Shown piece after piece: positions 34,513 to 42,757 of a stretch of 64,000 nucleotides of DNA. Numbering within the stretch: the stretch's first letter is position 1; each line of letters begins with the position of its first letter. Source of the stretch: Fermentibacter sp963718745 [NCBI: Candidatus Fermentibacterota bacterium] (lineage in GTDB: Bacteria; Fermentibacterota; Fermentibacteria; Fermentibacterales); NCBI GenBank assembly GCA_963718745.1, contig OY970370.1, positions 1,612,001 to 1,676,000 on the forward strand, given 5' to 3'. The notes below the pieces were generated by a model that worked only from the letters and a program-made list of their open reading frames with translations, was not told where the DNA came from and made no database searches. The position numbers and the translations under genes were made by a program.

Positions 34513-35264
34513 CCGGCCTGAAAGCCGCCCTGGTCGCATCGATCCTCATGACCCCGGTCTGTCTTGCTTCGGCCAGGGACGACCTCTATCCCCCGCTGCC
34601 CGGCGAGGGCGCTGATGACCGGCCTCCCATGCTGCCCGAACTCCTGATAGAGGATTCCGGCCCGGGCTGGGAGTACAGCCTCTCCTGCCCGGAGATCCCG
34701 TCGGACATCGCATTCCTGAGAGACCTGGTCGTAGAATCCATGACGACGATGAAGGACGAGTTCTCCTCTTATGCCGAGGCCGACTTCGCCGAATGGGGTG
34801 ACGATTCCGGCTTCATGACCCGGACGTTCGAGGCCTTCATGGGCTTCCCGCCCGTGCCCGAAGGGATGCTCGCAGCCACCTGCGGCTGGTACGAGTACTC
34901 CGGCGGAGCGCACGGCAACACAGGCAACAGGCTCTGGCGGTTCGAGCACGACGTCTATTCGGGAGGGCCGGTACCCTGGGCCGGGATCGGCACCAGGGAC
35001 ATCCTGGCCGATTCGGCCGAACTCGTCGCGCTCTCTGAGCTGGTCGTGGACAGCCTGGCGGAGTCCCTGGGCGAGTTCGCCGACATGGACTGGATAATGA
35101 GAGGGGCGGGACCCGAGTGGAGCAACTACGATCTGCTGCTGCCCGTGCCTGACTCCATCGGGGCGCTCGCTGGGTTCAGCATCTATTTCCCGGACTACAG
35201 CGTAGCCCCCTACGTGGCCGGCCCCCAGGAGGTCTTCATCCCCATCGGACTCCTCCGGCCCTGA
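34509..35264 (+). CDS. Secreted protein with DUF3298/RsiV-like domain
   Basis: About 251 residues. A signal peptide (LKAALVASILMTPVCLASA) precedes a domain with the motif YEYSGGAHGNTGN, related to the previous gene. Its ATG overlaps that gene's stop by ATGA, preceded by GAAGGAAG. The three genes from 33010 are thus translationally coupled and probably act at the same cell-surface site. Repeat D follows 30 bases after the stop. Confidence 0.72.
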   Translation: MTGLKAALVASILMTPVCLASARDDLYPPLPGEGADDRPPMLPELLIEDSGPGWEYSLSCPEIPSDIAFLRDLVVESMTTMKDEFSSYAEADFAEWGDDSGFMTRTFEAFMGFPPVPEGMLAATCGWYEYSGGAHGNTGNRLWRFEHDVYSGGPVPWAGIGTRDILADSAELVALSELVVDSLAESLGEFADMDWIMRGAGPEWSNYDLLLPVPDSIGALAGFSIYFPDYSVAPYVAGPQEVFIPIGLLRP

Positions 35265-35294
35265 GAGTTAGTGGCGAGCAGCGAGTGGGGGAGT

Positions 35295-35363
35295 GGGGTC
35301 TGACCCCATTCAGAGTCATACGCATGCACATCAACATCATAGTGCTGAAAGTAGCCTGACCCC
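35295..35363. repeat. 69-bp GGGGTCAGAC repeat, copy D
   Basis: Ends GGGGTCTGACCCC and GCCTGACCCC, exactly 69 bp. The interior (CATACGCATG, TGCTGAAAGTAG) is close to copy E. It lies between the secreted-protein operon and the GNAT gene. Confidence 0.8.
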
Positions 35364-35423
35364 GGTACCCGTTGATCCCGACCTCTTGCACCCGGGTGCA
35401 GCGATACGTGAAAGGAGAAGCTG

Positions 35424-36476
35424 ATGATGCCGGACGGGCTCGAGATCCGGCCCTTCGACCGGACCAGCGCTTCAGACGACGACTGCCGGGCCCTCTGGAC
35501 CTTCGCCATGGGGGCGATTCGCGAGGTCATACCCGACGAACCCGAATTCCCGTTCGACGACTGGATCAGGATATTCCGCACGACCAACTCGACATCCGAG
35601 ACGCTCGGATGGGCTGTATGGGATGCGGACGGCCGGCGGGTGCTCGGCTCCGCCAGCCTTTCAGTGACCTCGTATGATTCTGTGAATGCTTCTCTTCACA
35701 TATCGGTCGATTCGTCGATCCGGCGAATGGGCTTCGGGAGCAGGATGCTCGGCCTGGCGGTGGATACGGCGGAATCCAGGGGACGCACGGTCCTGAAATG
35801 CCAGTCGAACGAGGGATGTCCGGCGGGGGAATCGTTCCTCGAGCGGACGGGAGCCAGAGTCGAGTCGGAGAGCCATACCAACAGGCTGCTGCTTTCCGAG
35901 GTTGACGGTCTGCTCCTGAAGAGCTGGCTCGAGCTGCCGAGGGGTTCCTGCCCGGAATTCGAGATCAGGACCTGGCGGGACGGCATCCCCGAGGACCATC
36001 TGGAGGACGCGCGCAACTTCTTCCAGGAGATCTATGACGCCGATCCGGCAAAGGATGGAATCCCGAAGAGAGACATCCGCTATACAACCGATATGGTGCG
36101 GGACGGGAACAGGATGTTCACGGCAGGCGGGAACCGATCCCTCGCGCTGGCCGCGGTATCGAAGGAAAGCGGCCTTTTGATGGGATACACCCAGGTGTCC
36201 TGGCATCCTTCGAAATCCCTGACCGTCAACCAGTGCTTCACGGGGGTGCGGCCCGCGTTCAGGCATGCCGGCCTGGCGAGGAGGCTGAAGGCGGAGATGC
36301 TCGCGAGGATCGGGAGCGAGATCCCGGCGGCCGAGTCGATCAGGTCCGGCAACGACGACGACAACGAGGCCATCATGAAGATCAACAGGGAGTTCGGATT
36401 CAGACCGTTCATCGCCAAAAAGGACTGGATCCTGGAGATCCTTCTCGCGCAGAGAGTACCTGCACGGCCTGGATGA
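35424..36476 (+). CDS. Tandem GNAT-domain acetyltransferase
   Basis: This 350-residue protein has two GNAT folds. The first (~1-165) shows the acetyl-CoA loop as RRMGFGSRMLGLAVDTAESRG. The second (~180-345) has FRHAGLARRLKAEMLARIG and the ending NREFGFRPF. Two-domain GNAT proteins of this size acetylate small molecules or protein N-termini; the substrate is not evident. Start ATG 35424 or 35427 behind AAAGGAG. It stands between repeats D and E. Confidence 0.85.
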   Translation: MMPDGLEIRPFDRTSASDDDCRALWTFAMGAIREVIPDEPEFPFDDWIRIFRTTNSTSETLGWAVWDADGRRVLGSASLSVTSYDSVNASLHISVDSSIRRMGFGSRMLGLAVDTAESRGRTVLKCQSNEGCPAGESFLERTGARVESESHTNRLLLSEVDGLLLKSWLELPRGSCPEFEIRTWRDGIPEDHLEDARNFFQEIYDADPAKDGIPKRDIRYTTDMVRDGNRMFTAGGNRSLALAAVSKESGLLMGYTQVSWHPSKSLTVNQCFTGVRPAFRHAGLARRLKAEMLARIGSEIPAAESIRSGNDDDNEAIMKINREFGFRPFIAKKDWILEILLAQRVPARPG

Positions 36477-36559
36477 GAATACCAGCGGTCTGACTGCCTC
36501 CGGGCAGTAGAGGGCCTGTCTGGCGGACGCAGCTGCAGCCGGGCTCTTCCCCGAGGAGC

Positions 36560-36628
36560 GGGGTCAGACCCCATTTCCAGCCATACGCATGTACAGCAAC
36601 ACCATGGTGCTGAAAGTGGCCTGACCCC
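36560..36628. repeat. 69-bp GGGGTCAGAC repeat, copy E
   Basis: Ends GGGGTCAGACCCC and GCCTGACCCC, exactly 69 bp, and most like copy D (GCATGTACA versus GCATGCACA; TGGTGCTGAAAGT versus TAGTGCTGAAAGT). Together D and E flank the GNAT gene in the same orientation. Confidence 0.8.
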
Positions 36629-36668
36629 AGGCCGGGCCTGAAGGGCGATCGGATATCTGCCCCTGGAG

Positions 36669-36699
36669 TTAGGATCAGTAGTTAAAACCGATCCTAACA
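36669..36699 (-). terminator. Inverted repeat after the gene at 36718
   Basis: GTTAGGATC (36669-36677) and GATCCTAAC (36691-36699) are perfect 9-bp arms with a 13-base loop, placed 20 bases past a minus-strand stop codon. A third GGATCG unit lies beside it. No T-tract is present, so termination is only probable. Confidence 0.4.
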
Positions 36700-36717
36700 A
36701 AGCGATCCTGACGGAGG

Positions 36718-37548
36718 TCAGCCTATCGCGTTCTCCCAGGCGCCCGGGATCTCGGACGGGAAGGACCAGCGGAGGATGTGCGCCTGGTCGGCGACGTACA
36801 GGCCGCCCCCGGCGGGGTCGCCGTAGCCTTCCCATGTGTGGAACGGGACCTCGTTCAGGCAGTCGTCCGACGCGATGGTCTTCGTCTTCTTGTCCGGCTG
36901 TGTCTCCAGCTCGAGCATGGCATCCGAGAAGCGGCTCTGTGCGGCGACCTGGGTCTGCAGGGTCTTCACCTCCGCGAACATGACCTGGCGGAAGACCTTC
37001 CCGGGGCGGTGCGTCGCATACCAGGCGTACTCTACCGGGGTGAGGTTGGATACCAGGAGGAGCTGGATCGGCGACATGACGAGATAGATATGGGGATGGC
37101 GCTCCGCCTGGGCGGGGCTTCCGGCGGCTGCCGCCACCTCGGCCGGGGACATCTCCTCGAAGCACCTGTCCGACCTGAATGAATGCAGGCGGACCCCGGG
37201 CTCCATCTCCATGACCTCTCCGGCGGTCTTCACCAGGAATATCCTGCGATAGGCCTCGATCGGCGTGCAGGAGAATGCGTTGTTGGAAAGGGCGGTCTTG
37301 GTGCGCTTGCCGGCTGCTGCGGCGGCAAGGGCGCTTGCCGTGTCGCCATCCGCGTCCCGCCATCCGCCTTCGACGAGGTACTCGAATTCCGGTCGACCGT
37401 CCCTGACGCCCAGCTCCACGAAGACCTTGCGCCCCCTGAAATGCTTGCCCGAACCCGGGCTGCCGTGCCGGGCGAAACCCTCGATGCCGAGCGAGGTGGC
37501 GGTGATGACTCCAAGCGGGATGGAAAGAACAAGATGAACGTCAGCCAT
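36718..37548 (-). CDS. Hypothetical protein
   Basis: This 276-residue protein starts at ATG 37548 behind AAAGGAG. It is not recognised. Near the N-terminus VLSIPLGVITATSLGIEG is mildly hydrophobic. The middle includes EYLVEGGWRDADGDTASALAAAAAG and EEMSPAEVAAAAGSPAQAERHPHIYLVMSP; the end has FHTWEGYGDPAGGGLYVADQAHILRW. No signal peptide or catalytic motif is evident. Good codon use and a clear ribosome site show it is a real gene. Confidence 0.6.
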   Translation of the reverse strand: MADVHLVLSIPLGVITATSLGIEGFARHGSPGSGKHFRGRKVFVELGVRDGRPEFEYLVEGGWRDADGDTASALAAAAAGKRTKTALSNNAFSCTPIEAYRRIFLVKTAGEVMEMEPGVRLHSFRSDRCFEEMSPAEVAAAAGSPAQAERHPHIYLVMSPIQLLLVSNLTPVEYAWYATHRPGKVFRQVMFAEVKTLQTQVAAQSRFSDAMLELETQPDKKTKTIASDDCLNEVPFHTWEGYGDPAGGGLYVADQAHILRWSFPSEIPGAWENAIG

Positions 37549-37698
37549 ATGACACTCCTTTCCTCTCAGCATGACGGGAAAGCCTGGCGTGATTCCATCG
37601 ACCCCGGCTTCCCCCTGCGAAGCGTTCCGCCATCTACCGCACGGCCGGATTCCGAGGGGTGCTCCGGAGATCAGCTCCCCGGGGCTCCCGGAAAGGCG

Positions 37699-37818
37699 TC
37701 AGGCCTTCGGCGTCCTGGTCGGCTGCTTGTCCTTCTTCTGCTTGTCGACCTTGGCCTGCTTCACCTCGTTCTGCTTCTGCCCCTTGGCCTTGTCCTTCTT
37801 GCCCTTCTTGTCGCCCAC
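37699..37818 (-). CDS. Small lysine-rich protein (39 residues)
   Basis: GTG 37818 is preceded by AAGGGG at six bases and opens a 39-residue protein in which 15 residues are lysine and 5 glutamine (GDKKGKKDKAKGQKQNEVKQ at the start, ending PTRTPKA). Such short, highly charged proteins may bind nucleic acid or be disordered; there is no assigned function. It lies 150 bases upstream of the gene at 36718-37548 on the same strand. Confidence 0.55.
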   Translation of the reverse strand: MGDKKGKKDKAKGQKQNEVKQAKVDKQKKDKQPTRTPKA

Positions 37819-38368
37819 TTGTGACCCCTTCCAGTACGGTCAGTTGCCAGATGATACGGGAGAAGATCGAAACATTTACGGCCCCGTCATGGTCCGGCTC
37901 GAGAGCCCGCCGGGAGCGGGTTTCCGCACCGTCACCGGACGGGCTCCCGCCCGATGCGATCCAGTCGCACCCGGGAGGCCCGAGTTCGATCACGTCCCCG
38001 TATCTGCCCCACTTCTTCACATGCTGTCTCCGCAGCCCCTCGCCGGTCATCCCGGGCTCTTCCGTCTCTCCTCCGGGGTGTGCCGCCCCGTGCAGCGAAG
38101 GCGTGACCACCCGGAACAGCCGACTGCATGACTGTAATCCTATAATGCCATTTCGGACCCATGTCACCGGACCCCGACCAGGTGCAGCACAGGAGGGCAT
38201 CCCGACCGGGTGCGGGAGACAGGGGTCTGTTGTGCGGATGACGTGCGGACGCCGGGAGCATGCGTATCCATTGCACCAGCCCGATCCGCCTCTCCCGGGG
38301 GGATTCATTGACTCTCCGCGGAACTCCCGGAATGATCCCGGAAGGGGTTCATGTGAGAGGGAGGGAAG
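37819..38368. other. 550-bp region without a supported gene
   Basis: Long frames cross here on the minus strand but without start signals or motifs. A hairpin-forming CCCGC/GCGGG pair lies near 37905-37925. One frame (MTGEGLRRQHVKKWGRYGDVIELG, near 38050) reads plausibly but has no stop before the lysine-rich gene, and I do not call it. Confidence 0.4.
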
Positions 38369-38962
38369 ATGGCAGTCAGGACAGCCCTTGTTGCAGCTTC
38401 GGTCTGCGTGGTATCCGCGATCTGTCCGGCGGGCGCCGGCGATCTGGCTGAATCCGGTTTGCCCCTGCATCCCTACTCGATGATCGGCGCTCCATCCGAG
38501 GACATCGTGCAAGGGATGTCGGAGGCGATCACTCCTCTGGATGCCGCCGGGTTCGCGGTGGCGGCGCTGACGGACTTCGGCGTCACGGACATCCTCGTCT
38601 GCGAAGTGCATTCCATCGAGGCCCCTCTGACCGGATACCTCGTCGACGCCCTGGGATCGCTCTCCATCCTGGGGGCAAGGTACGATACCTTCAGGGTCGG
38701 CATACGCGACGGGCGCGAGAGCGATGGCACCTTCGCCCCGGCGGGAGAGCAGTTCGCCTTCCTGGCCATGGGCGTGGATGCGGATGGAGCCGTCTGCTGG
38801 ATCCCGGCACCCGGCCCGGGCTTCGCCCAGGTCGAAGGCATGCTGTACGACGAGGTTCTGCTCGATTACGAGTTCCTGCTGTGGCGGGAGGACTTCGAAT
38901 CCCTCGGGACGAGGTACCCGCGGGATCCAGCCGATCCCACGGCGGACGCGCCGGCAGAGTGA
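38369..38962 (+). CDS. Hypothetical secreted protein
   Basis: This 197-residue protein has a signal peptide (RTALVAASVCVVSAICPAGAG) behind GGGAGGGAAG. The mature part is acidic (EDIVQGMSEAITPLDAAGFAVAALTDFGVTDIL, GYLVDALGSLSILGARYDTF). No family is recognised. The next gene begins 118 bases later on the same strand. Confidence 0.65.
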   Translation: MAVRTALVAASVCVVSAICPAGAGDLAESGLPLHPYSMIGAPSEDIVQGMSEAITPLDAAGFAVAALTDFGVTDILVCEVHSIEAPLTGYLVDALGSLSILGARYDTFRVGIRDGRESDGTFAPAGEQFAFLAMGVDADGAVCWIPAPGPGFAQVEGMLYDEVLLDYEFLLWREDFESLGTRYPRDPADPTADAPAE

Positions 38963-39080
38963 CCCTCCGTGGTCGGTCCTGTCGCCGGTCCAGCCCGGAC
39001 CGGTGTCGCTGCTCGTCCGGGAGTGTCCGCGGGCGCTCCCCGCATCGCGATGACGCCCTGATGAACAGGGAGATCGAGCC

Positions 39081-40721
39081 TTGATCCCCGCTCCGGGAAG
39101 GGCCGTCAGGTGGCTCCCCCCTCTGCTGGCCGGATTCTTCCTGCTTCTGATCGCTGCGAGGGTTGCCCTCGAGTTCACCGCCTCATCCGTATGGGACGAC
39201 GCGTATTTCTTCACGAGGTACGCGGACAGGCTGACGTCGGAGGGAAGGCTCGCGTTCAACCCGGGCGGCGAAGCTACATACGGCCTGACCTCGCTTGCCT
39301 TCCTCGTTCCCGTGGCCTCCCTCAGGGCCGCCCTCCCCTCGAATACGGTCCTGCCGCTGCTCATGTCCTCTTGTCTCTTCGGGCTGACACTGACCGGCCT
39401 GCTCGTAGCCATCGCCGGAAGGCTCACCACGGATGCGGGTGCCGCCGCGCGGAGAGCCGCGGTCCTGCTCGTACTCTTCTGCCTTTCCTTCGCATCGGGG
39501 AGCTTCAGTGAACATTTCACGAGCGGGATGGACACCACATTCGCAGCCTCGTACATGGCCGCCTATGTACTGCTCAACCTCCGCGGGAGCGGTGAGGGAT
39601 CCGCCGACAGGTCATTCCTGACCGGCATCGTCGGGGGCGCCGCATTTCTCGTGAGACCGGACCTGCTGATCTTCACGACTGTCGCTCCCGCTTTCGTGCT
39701 CTTCTCCACCCGCGGGCCCGGCAGGCGGAGGGCCGCCATGACTCTCACGGCCTCCTGCGTCACGGCCGCAGGCCTGATGGCGGCCTGCTGGATGCTCCTG
39801 GGTTCACCTGTCCCGCTGGCCTTCTTCGTGAAGTCGCCCGGCTTCTACGGCGGTTCGTTCCAGGCAGCGTACTGCCTCGAGTCCTCCAGGCAGCTCTTCC
39901 ATTTCCTGATCTCGTATCCGGCAGTCTTCGGGACCATCGCACTCGCCTGGGCAATCGATCCCGGGGGATGGCTGCGGAGCCTCCCGGCCTTCCAGAAGGG
40001 TCTCCTCGTCTCCACGGCGCTCTTCATCCTCTACGAGCTCGTCTGCGTGACCCAGGTGATGCCCTTCTCGCAGCGCTTCTTCTTCCCGTCCATCGTCCCC
40101 CTGACTGCTGTCGCGGTCTGTTCCGGCAGATTCGCATACGGGAGACTCGGGGAACGCATCAGACAGATCTGCCCCTCCCCTGCATCGGGTGATCGCCGCC
40201 GCATCTGCAAGGTCGCCTTCTCCCTCGCATTGTTCTTCTCGACAGGCCCCGCAGTCGAAGCGCTGGTGTCCGATCTGAGGCATCCGCCCGCCGACGGATA
40301 CCTGTGCTTCGACGTGGAGTACGAGCAGGAGATGTGCTGGACCCGGTACTGGCCTTCGCTCGCGGAGGTATCCGATCTGCCGGACGATCTGGTCATCGCC
40401 GCGACGGAGGTCGGGCACATCCTCGCCCTGAACGGGGGCAAGACGGTGGCGGACATGACGGGCTTGAACGAGGTCTGGATAGCCCGGAACGGCTTCTCCG
40501 CGAGCTATCTCCTCGAGACATACGAGCCGGGGATCATCTTCATGCCCCATCCGGACTACGTCGACATGCGCCACGAACTCGAGGAGTGCCCCGCCTTCCG
40601 TGAACGCTACCTCCTCGTCCAGTATCCTGACAGCTGCTTCATCCTCGATGTCGCCCTGGACCGTGAAGGCAGGTATTTCGAGGAGCTGCGCGGGATCTAC
40701 CCCGGTCCGGAAGCCCCCTGA
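39081..40721 (+). CDS. GT-C-type membrane glycosyltransferase
   Basis: This 546-residue protein has about nine to eleven membrane helices. In the first outer loop it has SSVWDDAYFFTRYADRL, the DD-containing signature of GT-C enzymes (PMT/ArnT/AftB-like) that use lipid-linked sugars. FNPGGEATYGLTSLAF and EHFTSGMDTTFAASY are also typical of this group. The hydrophilic C-terminal part (~430-546) is likely periplasmic. TTG 39081 is the start, behind AGGGAG. The acceptor is unknown. Confidence 0.78.
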   Translation: MIPAPGRAVRWLPPLLAGFFLLLIAARVALEFTASSVWDDAYFFTRYADRLTSEGRLAFNPGGEATYGLTSLAFLVPVASLRAALPSNTVLPLLMSSCLFGLTLTGLLVAIAGRLTTDAGAAARRAAVLLVLFCLSFASGSFSEHFTSGMDTTFAASYMAAYVLLNLRGSGEGSADRSFLTGIVGGAAFLVRPDLLIFTTVAPAFVLFSTRGPGRRRAAMTLTASCVTAAGLMAACWMLLGSPVPLAFFVKSPGFYGGSFQAAYCLESSRQLFHFLISYPAVFGTIALAWAIDPGGWLRSLPAFQKGLLVSTALFILYELVCVTQVMPFSQRFFFPSIVPLTAVAVCSGRFAYGRLGERIRQICPSPASGDRRRICKVAFSLALFFSTGPAVEALVSDLRHPPADGYLCFDVEYEQEMCWTRYWPSLAEVSDLPDDLVIAATEVGHILALNGGKTVADMTGLNEVWIARNGFSASYLLETYEPGIIFMPHPDYVDMRHELEECPAFRERYLLVQYPDSCFILDVALDREGRYFEELRGIYPGPEAP

Positions 40722-40760
40722 CCGGATGCCCGGGATCGGATCCCCCGCCTTGCGCGTCGG

Positions 40761-40791
40761 CTGACCCGTTCCGGCCCGGGAGGTGTATACT
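40761..40791 (+). promoter_or_regulatory. Possible promoter of the endonuclease gene
   Basis: TATACT (40786-40791) with CTGACC (40761-40766) 19 bp upstream. The -10 box is the same as in the promoter at 13872. Start point about 45 bases before ATG 40841. Confidence 0.4.
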
Positions 40792-40840
40792 CGCCCGTGG
40801 TAACGCCCCCAACTCATGAGAGAGGCATGGTCGGCCCGAG

Positions 40841-41942
40841 ATGAGATCAACCGCCCTCGCGATCGCGTTCCTGCCTCTCCTGGCGGTTTCGTCACCGGCA
40901 GGGATACCGCCCGGGTACTACGACCCCGCCGCGGGGCTTTCCGGTGAAACCCTCAGGGCCGCCCTGCACGGCATAATCGACGACCACGACGCGATCAGCT
41001 ACGACGAGATCTGGCTCGCCTTCTACACCACCGACGACAGGCCAGACGGATATGTCTGGGACATGTACTCCGACATTCCCGGGCGGCACGCCTCCCTACC
41101 TCTACACCTTCGGTGACGACGAGGGGGGATCAGCGAGCGGGGAGGGCGAGGGCTACAACCGCGAGCACTCATGGCCCAGCAGCTGGTTCGACGACCAGGC
41201 CCCGATGAGGACGGACCTCTTCCACATCGTGCCCACCGACATCTACGTGAACAACCGCCGGGGGAACTACCCGTACGGCGAGGTGTCGTCGCCGACGTGG
41301 ACCTCGCTCAACGGCAGCCGTCTGGGGCCGTGCTCGTGGCCGGGCTACTCCGGGACGGTCTTCGAGCCCAGGGAGGATTTCAAGGGCGACCTCGCCCGCA
41401 ACTATTTCTACATGACCACCCGTTACCTGGGGGAGGACGCGGGCTGGCCCGGGAGCCCGATGACCGACGGGGCGCAGCTCCTGGAGTGGGCGGAGGGTCT
41501 TCTGATCGCATGGCACCTGGACGACCCGGTCAGCACCAAGGAGCTCGACCGCAACGAGGCCGTCTACGACATCCAGAGCAACAGGAACCCGTTCATCGAC
41601 CATCCGGAGTACGTGCTGATGATCTACGATCCCATGGCGATCGAAGGCCCCGACCCGCTCTGCGCCGTCCTCGATGCCGGGGTATCGCCCACCCCCTTCG
41701 CATTTGCGGCAGGAATCGATTTCACGCTGGCTTCCCCCTCGACCGTGGACGTCATGGTCTACGATGCGGCCGGCAGGCTCGTGGATCCTCTCATGGACGA
41801 CGCATGGCTGCCTGCGGGAGTTTGTTCCGTCTCCTGGGACGGGTGCGGACCGGGCGGGGAGTACGTTCCGAACGGGGTGTACTTCTGCAGGATCTCGACC
41901 CCGTCGGACGAGGCCGTCTGCACGATGCTGCTGTTGAGGTAG
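40841..41942 (+). pseudogene. Secreted endonuclease I family protein with sorting tail, one frameshift
   Basis: A signal peptide (STALAIAFLPLLAVSSPAG) is followed by the endonuclease I opening YYDPAAGLSGETLRAALHGIIDDHDAISYDEIWLAFYTTD and VWDMYSDIPG. At about 41083 the frame shifts (one extra G in CCCGGGCGGC would explain it) and continues GTPPYLYTFGDD...GEGYNREHSWPSSWF...TDLFHIVPTDIYVNNRRGNYPYG, the catalytic core with the NREHSWP motif. A C-terminal FlgD/Por-like tail (VYDAAGRLVDPL, GVYFCRIST) would direct export. It is complete apart from the single indel. Confidence 0.85.
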
Positions 41943-41947
41943 GGATC

Positions 41948-41969
41948 GGGGGCGGCCGTCGCCGCCCCC
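41948..41969. terminator. Bidirectional hairpin between convergent genes
   Basis: Perfect 9-bp stem GGGGGCGGC (41948-41956) and GCCGCCCCC (41961-41969), loop CGTC. It starts 5 bases after the endonuclease stop and ends 11 bases before the stop of the opposing gene. No T-tract on either side. Confidence 0.6.
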
Positions 41970-41980
41970 TGCCCGCTCTC

Positions 41981-42592
41981 CTATTCGCTGGCCTTGATGG
42001 CCGCCCAGGTCCCGTCCGCCAGATCCGCTCCCGACCAGGTCACCACGAGCACGGGCCACAGGGACTCGTCGGGGGAGTCGCTCGACCAGAAGCCGGGCAC
42101 GCTCGAGCCCGTGGTCCCCGTCGAAGTGCAGTAGATGCCGTGGTTCGGGTGCGAACCCTCGACCCAGGCCTGGACGAACGCCGTGACGTCCGTCTGGTGC
42201 CAGGATTGGGCGGAGGGCCATGATCCGGTTATCGAGGGCGAGGTGCCGTAGGCGGGCTGGGTGTTGTACGTGACGGTATCCCCGCTCCAGGCCTCGTCTA
42301 TGAGATAGAAGACGGGCTGACCCGACGGGGTGCCGTAGAAACTGAGGCAGTAGAGCATCATCTGGGCGGACTGGACGGTGGAGCCCGGAGGGATCTGGGA
42401 CAGGTCCCATTCGATGAGCGTCCGGTCGTAGCACGACCCGTACCTTCCGAAGTAGATGTGGGTCGGCCCGCCGTTGGGATTCGTGACGTCCGGCAGGCAG
42501 TCGCAGATGTACGCGTCCTGGACCGGAGTGAGTTCGACGACATCCGCCATGCAGGCGAAGCACAGGACTGACAGCACCAGCAGAGATTTCAC
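41981..42592 (-). CDS. DNRLRE-domain secreted protein
   Basis: This 203-residue protein has a signal peptide (KSLLVLSVLCFACMADV) and a single DNRLRE-type beta-sandwich: DAYICDCLPDVTNPNGGPTHIYFG, RTLIEWDLSQIPPGSTVQSAQMMLY, WSGDTVTYNTQP, WHQTDVTAFVQAWVEGSHPNHGIYCTS. Such domains usually occur in larger surface proteins; here it stands alone without a sorting tail. GTG 42592 has GGAGGG upstream. The operator at 42605-42637 lies directly in front, so the gene is probably controlled by the HTH protein encoded across it. Confidence 0.85.
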   Translation of the reverse strand: MKSLLVLSVLCFACMADVVELTPVQDAYICDCLPDVTNPNGGPTHIYFGRYGSCYDRTLIEWDLSQIPPGSTVQSAQMMLYCLSFYGTPSGQPVFYLIDEAWSGDTVTYNTQPAYGTSPSITGSWPSAQSWHQTDVTAFVQAWVEGSHPNHGIYCTSTGTTGSSVPGFWSSDSPDESLWPVLVVTWSGADLADGTWAAIKASE

Positions 42593-42604
42593 GGCACCCT
42601 CCTT

Positions 42605-42637
42605 GTTTCCAGCAACGTTCTAGTCGTTGCTGGAAAC
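42605..42637. promoter_or_regulatory. Perfect 13-bp-arm palindrome, probable operator
   Basis: GTTTCCAGCAACG (42605-42617) and CGTTGCTGGAAAC (42625-42637) with spacer TTCTAGT. A third half-site GTTGCTGGAAAC recurs at 42734-42745, just before the ribosome site of the HTH gene. Three identical half-sites between two divergent genes point to control of both by one dimeric regulator. The palindrome lies 13 bases before the minus-strand start codon, so an attenuator or RNA hairpin role is also possible. Confidence 0.65.
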
Positions 42638-42757
42638 ATCACGAGAGGAGTATCGTGTTGTCAACAACAAGGAACAGGAGGAACATCAGGCTGTCAGTCA
42701 GGCCTTTACCGGATCGTGCCTCCGGGTTATCTTGTTGCTGGAAACGGGAGGTGCGGA

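Noticed and set aside
1834-36628. CRISPR array from the GGGGTCAGAC repeats
   Set aside because: The copies are kilobases apart and 69 bp long with inverted ends; there is no regular spacing and no cas gene.
38010-38070. Small gene reading MTGEGLRRQHVKKWGRYGDVIELG on the minus strand
   Set aside because: There is no ribosome site and the frame runs without a stop through the lysine-rich gene in another frame.
37634-39556. Long minus-strand open frame of about 640 codons
   Set aside because: It runs antisense to the secreted protein at 38369 and the glycosyltransferase at 39081, which have starts, signals and motifs. Its translation is low-complexity and follows GC-rich codon bias.
41080-41090. 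Programmed frameshifting in the endonuclease I gene
   Set aside because: CCCGGGC is slippery-looking, but this family is not known to use frameshifting and many other genes here carry similar single indels. An extra G is simpler.
41169-42563. Open frame on the minus strand joining the endonuclease and DNRLRE regions
   Set aside because: It crosses the bidirectional hairpin and both real genes and has no start signal.
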